Origin: Microbacterium invictum
GTDB taxonomy: Bacteria; Actinomycetota; Actinomycetes; Actinomycetales; Microbacteriaceae
NCBI RefSeq assembly: GCF_034421375.1
Contig: NZ_CP139779.1
Span: 2,480,001-2,544,000 of the forward strand
Reading direction: 5' to 3'
Length of the DNA: 64,000 nt
Part shown: in pieces, positions 46,418 to 53,352 of the stretch
Position numbering within the stretch: position 1 is the stretch's first letter
Layout: each line of letters starts with the position of its first letter
Notes under the pieces: model-generated
The model's input: the letters and a program-made list of their open reading frames with translations, nothing else
What the model was told of the DNA's origin: nothing
Database searches by the model: none
Made by a program: the position numbers and the translations under genes

Positions 46418-46909
46418 TCACGGCCGCGTCGCCGGGGGGCGCGGCGCCGGTGCCGCGGGGGCGGTGTCGTCGGCTGCCGCGCCTTCGGCCAGACAGTCTG
46501 CGCACAGCCCCCAGAACGTCACCTCGGCGGTGTGCACGGCGAATCCGTGCGCGGAGGACGGGACGAGGCACGGCGCCTCGCCGGTGACGCAGTCGACGTC
46601 AGCGACGGTGCCGCACGACGTGCACACGAGATGGTGATGATTGTCCGCGACGCGTCGCTCGTAGAGACCGGGGCGACCGGCCGGCTCGATGCGCCGCGCG
46701 ATCCCCGCGGAGACGAAATCGGCCAGGGCGTTGTACACCGACTGCAGATTGGTCTGGGGGGTGCGCTGCGCGACGCGCCGGTAGAGCTCGTCGGCGCTGG
46801 AGTGCGGCGCCTCGGTGAGCGCGTCGAGGACCGCGCGACGCGAATCCGTGACCCGCAGTCCCGCCGCGCGAAGCGCGTCGGGGGAGGACGAAGCGGTGTT
46901 CGAGGTCAC
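46418..46909 (-). CDS. furA: Fur-family regulator FurA
   Basis: 163 residues. The N-terminal winged helix (about 12-90; LRAAGLRVTDSRRAVLDAL, TNLQSVYNALADFVSAGI) is followed by a metal-binding dimerisation domain with NHHHLVCTSCG and a second Cys pair in LCADC (structural zinc). The tail is Pro/Ala-rich. FurA represses furA-katG and is released by peroxide oxidation or metal loss. The GTG start lies 6 bases after TAGGGT, so the message is probably leaderless, and a perfect palindrome covers the -35. It precedes katG on the same strand. Confidence 0.92.
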   Translation of the reverse strand: MTSNTASSSPDALRAAGLRVTDSRRAVLDALTEAPHSSADELYRRVAQRTPQTNLQSVYNALADFVSAGIARRIEPAGRPGLYERRVADNHHHLVCTSCGTVADVDCVTGEAPCLVPSSAHGFAVHTAEVTFWGLCADCLAEGAAADDTAPAAPAPRPPATRP

Positions 46910-46915
46910 GTTCCG

Positions 46916-46950
46916 ACCCTAGCGGGTTCTTTTGAGTCGATCAAAAGAAC
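46916..46950 (-). promoter_or_regulatory. furA-katG promoter with Fur operator
   Basis: On the minus strand: -35 TTGATC (46944-46939), exactly 17 bases, -10 TAGGGT (46921-46916), then 6 bases to the GTG. A perfect inverted repeat GTTCTTTTGA-N5-TCAAAAGAAC (46926-46950) centres on the -35. Its AT-rich core stands out in this GC-rich region and fits FurA-type operators. Binding would block RNA polymerase. Confidence 0.82.
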
Positions 46951-46982
46951 TCGCGGTGTCGGGCGCGTTGCGGGTCGGTGTC

Positions 46983-47630
46983 GAGGTGGCGCAGATGTTC
47001 GCCCTCGAGCGGGTCAGGCGACCGATTGCGCCACCTCCGCGGTCCCGCGCCAGAGGGAAGTGGCGCATATGGCGACCTTCAGACGCCCAAGGTCACCATT
47101 TGCGCCACCTTCGCGCTGCTGCATCCGCTGGCCATCGGCGTGGCACAGATGGTCGCTCGGCACCCCGCCGCACGACCATTTCGGCCACCGCTCCGCCATC
47201 GCCGTGGCACAGATGGTCGCCCCGCAACGCGCGACCCGACCAATTCCGCCACCCCGCCGCATCCGCCCCCATCGAAGTCGCGCATTTGGCGACCTTCAGC
47301 CGTCGAAGGTCACCATTTGCGCCACCTTCGCGCTGCTGCATCCGCTGGCCATCGGCGTGGCACAGATGGTCGCGTCGCAGCGCGACTTGCGACCAATCCC
47401 GCCACCCCGATCACCCCGACGTTATCGGCGTGGCACAGATGGTCGCTCGGGACCGCGCCGCACGACCAAATCCGCCACCCCGCCGCATCCGCCAGCATCG
47501 AAGTGGCGCATCTGGCAACCTTGCGGGGCCCAAGGCCACCATCTGCGCCACCTCCGCGGCCCGACCCCGCGTGGAAGTGGCGCACCTGGCGACCTTCCCA
47601 GGTCCAAGGCCACCATCTGCGCCACCTTCG
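46983..47630. repeat. Array of nine inverted-repeat modules, about 73-bp period
   Basis: Eighteen degenerate copies of a roughly 20-base motif (core GTGGCGCAGATGGTCGCC) alternate strictly between forward and reverse orientation, giving nine potential hairpins. Forward arms begin near 46983, 47057, 47135, 47199, 47272, 47352, 47425, 47498 and 47571; reverse arms end near 47037, 47113, 47190, 47254, 47330, 47407, 47480, 47556 and 47630. Two module types occur, A (GAAGTGGCGCAT..) and B (GCGTGGCACAGATGGTCGC). It fills the 700-bp gap 46951-47650, where I see no gene: several frames are open, but they translate only the repeat. Confidence 0.9.
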
Positions 47631-47650
47631 CGCTCGTGCGCGCCGCCCCC

Positions 47651-48646
47651 TCAGCCGGCGACGAGGGTGGGCGTGCCGGTTTCGAACTCGGTCATGTCGC
47701 CGGATTCGCCGAGTCGAGCGGCCCGACGACCGACGACGAGCATGTAGGCCAGGAACGCCCCGAGCGCGAGAGCGCCGATGCCGATCTTCACCGGCCACGG
47801 CCACGGCTGCGCCGTGACGAAGCCCTCGATGACACCGGCGACCGCGAGCGCGAGCACGAGACCGATCGCCACCGTCGCGAGCGAACGCCCCGCCGCGGCG
47901 AGGGCCTCGCCGCGCGGCCGGCGACCCGGCGCGACCCACGCCCAGAAGATGTGCAGCCCCGCCGCCCCGGCCACGAAGATGCACGTCAGCTCGAGCAGAC
48001 CGTGGGGAAGGATGAACAGGAGGAAGACGTCGCCGCGGTCGAACGCGAGCATGATCGCCGCGGCGGTTCCGACGCCGACGGCGTTCTGCACCAGCACCAT
48101 GACCGGCCAGAATCCGGTGATGCCGAACATCACGCACTGCGCCGCGATCCAGGCGTTGTTGGTCCATACCGTCCCCGCGAACGCCGCCGCGGGGTTCTCG
48201 CTGTAGTACGAGGTGAACTGCTCCTCGGCGTAGTACTCCAGCTGTGCCTGCGGCCCGAGGGTCGCCACGAGCGCGGGGTCGGACGAGATCCAGAACGCCA
48301 CGACGGCGCCGATGCCGATGAACGACAGCGCGATCACGAGCGTCGTCCACCGCAGCCGGTAGAGCGCTGCCGGCAGCTGCAGCACGAAGAACCGCGGGAT
48401 CTGCCGCAGGGGATTCTCGCGCCCTCCGGTCAGCCGCTGCCGCGCCCGCGCGAGGATCGTCGAGACGTGGTCTCCCTCGGGGGTCCGCCCCGCGGTGGTC
48501 TTGATCTCGGCGAGATCCGCCGAGGCCGCACGGTAGCGGTCGACGAGTTCGTCGACCTCGGCGCCCGTCAGGCGGCGACGCCTGCTCAGCTCGTCCAGCC
48601 TCGCCCACTCCTCGCGCCGCGCAGCGGTGAGGGCGTCGAGGTCCAT
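47651..48646 (-). CDS. SpoIIM-like (stage II sporulation protein M) membrane protein
   Basis: 331 residues. An N-terminal helical, charged domain (about 1-95; RREEWARLDELSRRRRLTGAEVDELVDRYR) is followed by a membrane domain of about six helices with the FFVLQLPAALYRLRW and FILPHGLLELTCIFVAGAAG motifs of the SpoIIM/DUF95 family. In Bacillus SpoIIM acts in peptidoglycan remodelling. Non-sporulating actinobacteria keep it beside moxR, DUF58 and RDD genes. The ATG at 48646 follows TACAGT by 7 bases. The divergent RDD gene begins only 16 bases away. Confidence 0.87.
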   Translation of the reverse strand: MDLDALTAARREEWARLDELSRRRRLTGAEVDELVDRYRAASADLAEIKTTAGRTPEGDHVSTILARARQRLTGGRENPLRQIPRFFVLQLPAALYRLRWTTLVIALSFIGIGAVVAFWISSDPALVATLGPQAQLEYYAEEQFTSYYSENPAAAFAGTVWTNNAWIAAQCVMFGITGFWPVMVLVQNAVGVGTAAAIMLAFDRGDVFLLFILPHGLLELTCIFVAGAAGLHIFWAWVAPGRRPRGEALAAAGRSLATVAIGLVLALAVAGVIEGFVTAQPWPWPVKIGIGALALGAFLAYMLVVGRRAARLGESGDMTEFETGTPTLVAG

Positions 48647-48653
48647 GTGTTTC

Positions 48654-48659
48654 ACTGTA
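48654..48659 (-). promoter_or_regulatory. -10 box for spoIIM (leaderless)
   Basis: TACAGT on the minus strand, 7 bases before the ATG. It lies inside the 16-base gap shared with the divergent RDD gene. Confidence 0.5.
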
Positions 48660-48662
48660 GTC

Positions 48663-49568
48663 ATGCCCTCCGACGGCTCGGCGACCACGTCTCCCCCGCG
48701 CGCCGGAGGCGATCTGCGACACGGCGCAGCCGTCCGCCCGCAGATCGTCGAGATCGATCAGGACGAGATCCTCACCGGCGAGGCCGTCGCCCTCGACGTG
48801 CAGCCGATCGGGTTCTTCCTCCGCGCGCTCGGCACGCTCATCGACGTCCTCATCGGTGCCGCGATCCTCATCCTGTTCGCAATCGCCGCCGGCTGGCTCA
48901 CGGCCTCAGGGGCCCTCGACCCGGTGGTGACCCCGATACTCACGATCGCCGTCATCGTCATCGTGCTGGTCGTCCTCCCCACCGTCATCGAGACGGCCAT
49001 GCGCGGGCGCAGCGTCGGCAAACTCGCCGTCGGCGGACGGATCGTCCGCAGCGACGGCGGCGCCTCGGGGTTCCGCCAGGCGTTCATCCGCGCCCTGGTC
49101 GGCGTTCTGGAGATCTGGTTCACCCTCGGCGCGCTGGCCGCGATCGTCGGCGCCTTCACGCCGCGCTCGCAACGACTCGGCGATCTGCTCGCCGGCACCT
49201 ACGCCGAACGCACCCGCACCCCGCGGCTTCCCGCCCCCGCTCCCGGCATGCCGCCGGCGCTGGAGGGCTGGTCGTCGATCGCGGATGTCGCGCGCCTGCC
49301 CGACCCCCTCGCCCGGCGCATCGCGCAGTTCGTCCGCAATGCCGTCAACCTCGAGCCGGCGGCTCGGGCGCGCGTCGCGGCGTCGCTGGCGAACGAAGTG
49401 GCCGCGCACGTCTCACCGCTCCCCGCGACCGACCCCGAGAGTCTCCTTCGCGCGGTGGCGAGCATCCGCCGCGACCGCGAGTACCGCGCGCTCACGCTCG
49501 AGTCCCGGCGCGTGGCCGCCCTCACCGCCGGTGAGAACGCGGCGCCCCGCGGCTTCCCGGAGCGCTGA
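48663..49568 (+). CDS. RDD-family membrane protein
   Basis: 301 residues. An RDD domain (about 45-175) opens with QPIGFFLRALGTLIDVLIGAAIL and has RGRSVGKLAVGGRIVRSDGG and RSQRLGDLLAGTYAERT, the conserved R/D pattern, with three membrane helices. A soluble helical tail (about 195-300; LARRIAQFVRNAVNLEPAARARVAASLANEVAAHV) follows, typical of the actinobacterial version. Possible roles include ion exchange or moxR-complex assembly; none is proven. The ATG at 48663 was chosen by domain start and short distance to the divergent promoter. Confidence 0.82.
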   Translation: MPSDGSATTSPPRAGGDLRHGAAVRPQIVEIDQDEILTGEAVALDVQPIGFFLRALGTLIDVLIGAAILILFAIAAGWLTASGALDPVVTPILTIAVIVIVLVVLPTVIETAMRGRSVGKLAVGGRIVRSDGGASGFRQAFIRALVGVLEIWFTLGALAAIVGAFTPRSQRLGDLLAGTYAERTRTPRLPAPAPGMPPALEGWSSIADVARLPDPLARRIAQFVRNAVNLEPAARARVAASLANEVAAHVSPLPATDPESLLRAVASIRRDREYRALTLESRRVAALTAGENAAPRGFPER

Positions 49569-49602
49569 GCCGCCTCATCCGCTCCGGAAACCCTCAGGAG
49601 CC

Positions 49603-51114
49603 TCAGTACCGGTAGTGATCCAGCTTGTACGGCCCCTCGACCGGCACACCGATGTACGCCGCCTGGGCGGGACTCAGTTCGGTGAGCTCGACGCCCAGCG
49701 CCGGCAGGTGAAGCCGCGCGACCTTCTCGTCCAGCGCCTTCGGCAGCACGTAGACGCCCGTCGGGTACTCCTCGCGGCGGGTGTAGAGCTCCAACTGCGC
49801 GAGCACCTGGTTGGTGAACGACGCGCTCATGACGAAGGACGGATGCCCCGTGGCGTTGCCCAGGTTCATCAGACGCCCTTCGCTGAGGACCAGAACGCTC
49901 CGCCCGTTCGGCAGGCGCCACTCGTGCACCTGCGGCTTGATCTCCACGCGCTCGGCGCCGGGGAGCGACTCCAGCCCTGCCATGTCGATCTCGTCGTCGA
50001 AGTGGCCGACGTTCGCCACGATCGCCAGGTGCTTGAGCCCCAGGAGGTGATCGACGGTGACGACGCCGGTGTTGCCCGTCCCGGTCACGACGATGTCGAT
50101 CTGGTCGAGAACCGACTCCAGCCGCGCGACCTGGAAGCCGTCCATGGCGGCCTGCAGCGCGCAGATCGGGTCGATCTCGCCGACGATGACGCGGGCACCC
50201 TGACCGCGCAGCGCCTCGGCGGCGCCCTTGCCGACATCCCCGTAGCCCGCCACGAAGGCGACCTTGCCGCCGATGAGCACATCGGTCGCGCGGTTCAGCC
50301 CGTCGGGCAGCGAGTGGCGGATTCCGTAGACGTTGTCGAACTTCGACTTCGTCACCGAGTCGTTGACGTTGATGGCGGGGAAGAGCAGCGTTCCGGCGGC
50401 CGCGAGCTCGTACAGGCGGTGCACACCCGTCGTGGTCTCCTCGGTCACGCCGATGAGGTCGGCGGCCATCCGGGTGAATCGCTGCGGGTCGCGCGCGAGG
50501 CTGCGTCGGAGGGTGTCCAGGACGATCCGGTACTCCGCGGATGCCCCCGCCTCGGCGTCGGGCACGGCTCCCGCCTTCTCGAATTCGACCCCCTTATGGA
50601 CGAGGAGGGTCGCGTCACCGCCGTCATCGAGGATCAGATTCGGGCCCGCGGCGCCCTCGGCCGACCAGTCGAAGATGCGGTCGGTGCACGCCCAGTACTC
50701 GTCGAGCGTCTCGCCCTTCCAGGCGAACACCGGAACGCCGGCGGGATCGTCCACGGTGCCGGTCGGTCCGACGACGACGGCGGCGGCCGCTTCGTCCTGC
50801 GTGGAGAAGATGTTGCAGCTGGCCCAGCGCACCTGGGCGCCGAGGGCGACGAGGGTCTCGATGAGCACCGCGGTCTGCACGGTCATGTGCAGCGAACCGG
50901 CGATACGCGCACCGCGCAGCGGCTGCGACGGGCCGAACTCCTCGCGAAGGGCCATGAGCCCGGGCATCTCGTTCTCGGCGAGGCGGATCTGGTGGCGCCC
51001 CGCCGGTGCGAGCGTCAGGTCGGCGACGGTGAAGTCGATCGAGCGAGCGTCCTCGGCGGTGACAGCGACGGAATCGGATGCCGCGGGCGCGGCGGCGACG
51101 GTGGGAGTGGCCAT
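49603..51114 (-). CDS. ahcY: Adenosylhomocysteinase (S-adenosylhomocysteine hydrolase)
   Basis: Hydrolyses S-adenosylhomocysteine to homocysteine and adenosine, recycling the product of methylation. 503 residues, NAD-dependent. Visible are [44 protein letters not shown] (active-site Lys/Asp), the NAD loop [14 protein letters not shown] (290-297 core) and the C-terminal LDHYRY that inserts into the neighbouring subunit. A roughly 40-residue insertion around 145-190 is common in bacterial forms. The ATG at 51114 follows GGGAG. Position near mtrA, manA and whiB2 is conserved with mycobacteria. Confidence 0.96.
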   Translation of the reverse strand: MATPTVAAAPAASDSVAVTAEDARSIDFTVADLTLAPAGRHQIRLAENEMPGLMALREEFGPSQPLRGARIAGSLHMTVQTAVLIETLVALGAQVRWASCNIFSTQDEAAAAVVVGPTGTVDDPAGVPVFAWKGETLDEYWACTDRIFDWSAEGAAGPNLILDDGGDATLLVHKGVEFEKAGAVPDAEAGASAEYRIVLDTLRRSLARDPQRFTRMAADLIGVTEETTTGVHRLYELAAAGTLLFPAINVNDSVTKSKFDNVYGIRHSLPDGLNRATDVLIGGKVAFVAGYGDVGKGAAEALRGQGARVIVGEIDPICALQAAMDGFQVARLESVLDQIDIVVTGTGNTGVVTVDHLLGLKHLAIVANVGHFDDEIDMAGLESLPGAERVEIKPQVHEWRLPNGRSVLVLSEGRLMNLGNATGHPSFVMSASFTNQVLAQLELYTRREEYPTGVYVLPKALDEKVARLHLPALGVELTELSPAQAAYIGVPVEGPYKLDHYRY

Positions 51115-51200
51115 GAACCCATTCTCCCACGGCCCCGCTTTCGGCCGGCCGGCGAGGGTCGGTCGGACGCGGCGCGCCCGCGCAGCGTGTCCCGAAGGGA

Positions 51201-51407
51201 TCAGACGCGCAGTGTCTCGTGCCGCACGACGACCCATCCCTTGGGCACCGACATCCGCTCGGTGTGGATCGCGCAGAGGTCGTGCGCGTGCGGGTCGCCG
51301 GTCCGCCCGAGCGGCCCCAGCGCCGCCATCTGGTCGCCGTAGTCGTAGGTCAGTGTCGACGTCGCCTCACGGGCGCAGCCGACCTTGGAGCAGAGTCTGT
51401 CGCGCAT
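51201..51407 (-). CDS. DUF3499 small zinc-ribbon-like protein
   Basis: 68 residues: [23 protein letters not shown] with two Cys and a later [17 protein letters not shown] with Cys and His, so four potential zinc ligands (C-x4-C...C-x2-H). It fits DUF3499, the actinobacterial Rv3258c family of unknown function. The ATG at 51407 follows GAGGGA, and TAGCGT lies 8 bases upstream. Divergent from the zincin-like gene, exactly as Rv3258c/Rv3259 in M. tuberculosis. Confidence 0.88.
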   Translation of the reverse strand: MRDRLCSKVGCAREATSTLTYDYGDQMAALGPLGRTGDPHAHDLCAIHTERMSVPKGWVVVRHETLRV

Positions 51408-51456
51408 CGTCCCTCACGCTAGTCACGACCCCCGACACCGAACGGATGCCGCGCCG

Positions 51457-51462
51457 TAGGAT
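51457..51462 (+). promoter_or_regulatory. -10 box for the zincin-like gene (leaderless)
   Basis: TAGGAT, 6 bases before the ATG at 51469. Confidence 0.55.
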
Positions 51463-51468
51463 GAACGC

Positions 51469-51906
51469 ATGGCCTGGCGTCGAGGACGAAGCGCGCAGGC
51501 GTACTCCCGCCCCGACCGTCACGGCCGGCACGGCCGGGAGGGCCGCAGCCCCGTCGTGCGCCCGCCGCTTCCGCCCCTGGATACCCGGGTCGAGAGGTTC
51601 GACCTCGCGGTGGGATCGGTCGCGGAGTTCCTCCGCTCGGCGTGGCCGGAGCTGCGCGAGGTGAGCTTCGAGATGGCAGACATGCCGCCCGCGACCGACG
51701 CCGACGGCATCCCGCGCTGGGTGGTCTCGCGCGAGCGCAAGCGGATCATCCTCTACCGGATCCCCATCGAGCGTCTCGGTCATCTGCATCGCAACGACGA
51801 CCTCCACCGCCGCATGATGATCGAGAGCTGCGTCTTCCGTGCGGCGGCCGAGTACCTCGAGCGCGACCCCTGGGACCTCGGCCCCGAGCGCTTCCGCTTC
51901 CTCTGA
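51469..51906 (+). CDS. Metallopeptidase (zincin)-family protein with degenerate active site
   Basis: 145 residues. A basic disordered N terminus (1-40) is followed by TRVERFDLAVGSVAEFLRSAWP, RIILYRIPIERLGHLH and a C-terminal helix ending YLERDPWDLGPERFRF. These match the Rv3259-like metallopeptidase family (PF06262) in order and length. Where related proteins carry an H-E motif in this helix, here it reads RRMMIESCVFRAAAEYL: Glu is kept but no HExxH is present. Catalysis is therefore doubtful; a structural role is more likely. The start is fixed by TAGGAT 6 bases upstream. Confidence 0.75.
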   Translation: MAWRRGRSAQAYSRPDRHGRHGREGRSPVVRPPLPPLDTRVERFDLAVGSVAEFLRSAWPELREVSFEMADMPPATDADGIPRWVVSRERKRIILYRIPIERLGHLHRNDDLHRRMMIESCVFRAAAEYLERDPWDLGPERFRFL

Positions 51907-51918
51907 GCGGGCGCCGGA

Positions 51919-53352
51919 TCAGGGGTAGACGACGGTGGGCGGCGCGGCCGCGTCCGACGGCCACACCGGATAGCCGGCCAGTGCGTTGTCGCCCGACAGC
52001 GACAGGCCGGCGTGGATCACACCACCCGAGGTCTCGATGGCGAGCACCGAGCGGGCATCGGCGGGGACCACGGCAGACCCGCCCGCGGGCAGGTCCAGGG
52101 TCTGGATCACCGCACCGTCGAGCGTCGAGACGGTGACAGACGAGGGCTCGTCGCCGCTGTTGACGACGGTCAGCACGGGCGCGGGGCCCGCGGGGGCGGC
52201 GACGAGCGCCGTCGCGCCGAGTTCGGGAGCCGGGGTGAACCACGCGAAGTCGCTCCCCTGAACGAAGCCGCTGGTGTGCCAGGCGGCGGCCACCACGGGA
52301 GCGTCCGCCTCGACGCGCACCACATACTCCCCCTCGGTGAGACCGCTCACCTCCGCTTCCAGCGGCACGCCGGGCTCGAGGGTGACGGTCACCGGCGAAC
52401 CGACGCCCGCGCCGGTCGCCGCGTCGGTGGCGGTGACCGTCGCCGAGATCGGCCCCGCGTCCCCCGCGGCGGGCGCCATCACCCGCACGATGGTCTCGGC
52501 GCCCTCGCCCTGCGGCGCCTCACCCTGTGTCGCGGCGGGTACCGCCACACCGGCGATCACCTGCTCGGTCGCCGGCGCCACGATCGGACCGATCTGGTCG
52601 ATGCCCGCAGCCTGGAGGGTGCGGGTGACGCTCGTCTGCAGGGACGCCTGAATGGGCGCGCCGGTGGCCGTGACCCGGATGACCGGGCTCTCCTCCCCGA
52701 GCAGCAGACCCGCCAGGGGCACGATCCGCTGGGCACCCGCCCGCACGACGATGTCGGCGCCTCCGGCGGGCTGCTGCTCGCCGGACGCCCCGAAAAGGGT
52801 GAGCTGCACGGTCGCGGGGACGGTGCCGGGGTTGGTGAGGATGACGAGGTCCGAGGCCCCCGTCGTCCCCGATCCCCCGACCAGCCACGACTCGGTCAGC
52901 GGCGGACGGCATGCCGACGCAGCGAAGCCGGAGAGATCGGGGTCGGACACCGTCGCCGCGCCGGCGGCGGCGAGCGCCCCCACCTCGCGGTCCACGGGCT
53001 CGACGGTGAACGCCTCGGGCCCGACGGCCTCGGGCACCTCGGTCTCGAGGACCCGGGACGCCGGCGCGGCGTCATCCGTTCCTCCCCCGCTGGTCACCGC
53101 GGCCACCGCCGCCTGACTCAGCCCGAGCGCGTTCTCGGCGGTGCGCCCCAGGGCGACGAGCCCGCCCGGGCACGCGAGGGTCACGGTGTCGGGCTCGGGG
53201 GTGACCGAGAGGGCGAGCGGCGCGCGCTCCACCGTCGGCCACGGCACGGCCGACAGGGTCACGATGCCGACGACGAACCCGGCTGCGGCGAGGGTGCCCG
53301 CCAGCATCCGGGCGCTCGTCGCCGCCCAGCGGAACCTGCGGCGATCGCTCAT
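51919..53352 (-). CDS. DUF5719-like secreted or membrane-anchored protein
   Basis: 477 residues: a basic start and one N-terminal hydrophobic helix (about 15-38, signal anchor), then an extracytoplasmic, beta-rich Ala/Gly/Val/Thr region with immunoglobulin-like strands (TNPGTVPATVQLTLFGASGEQ, LTEGEYVVRVEADAPVVAAAWHTSG). It matches the pattern of actinobacterial DUF5719 proteins. Its ATG overlaps the stop of the large GT2 gene (ATGA), so both products are probably made together and may act in the same wall-glycan step. Function unknown. Confidence 0.7.
   Translation of the reverse strand: MSDRRRFRWAATSARMLAGTLAAAGFVVGIVTLSAVPWPTVERAPLALSVTPEPDTVTLACPGGLVALGRTAENALGLSQAAVAAVTSGGGTDDAAPASRVLETEVPEAVGPEAFTVEPVDREVGALAAAGAATVSDPDLSGFAASACRPPLTESWLVGGSGTTGASDLVILTNPGTVPATVQLTLFGASGEQQPAGGADIVVRAGAQRIVPLAGLLLGEESPVIRVTATGAPIQASLQTSVTRTLQAAGIDQIGPIVAPATEQVIAGVAVPAATQGEAPQGEGAETIVRVMAPAAGDAGPISATVTATDAATGAGVGSPVTVTLEPGVPLEAEVSGLTEGEYVVRVEADAPVVAAAWHTSGFVQGSDFAWFTPAPELGATALVAAPAGPAPVLTVVNSGDEPSSVTVSTLDGAVIQTLDLPAGGSAVVPADARSVLAIETSGGVIHAGLSLSGDNALAGYPVWPSDAAAPPTVVYP

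Noticed and set aside
46983..47630. CRISPR array
   Set aside because: Repeat copies alternate orientation and are degenerate, spacers are short and partly repeated themselves, and no cas genes are nearby.
46932..47817. A repeat protein encoded by the array (271-279 codons in two frames)
   Set aside because: Several frames on both strands are equally open, no ribosome-binding site or leaderless -10 fits, and sequence constraint follows base pairing rather than codons.
46379..49534. A 1051-codon plus-strand frame across furA, the repeat array and spoIIM
   Set aside because: Its sequence is low-complexity Arg/Ala/Pro and translates the repeats. Genuine genes occupy both ends on the other strand.
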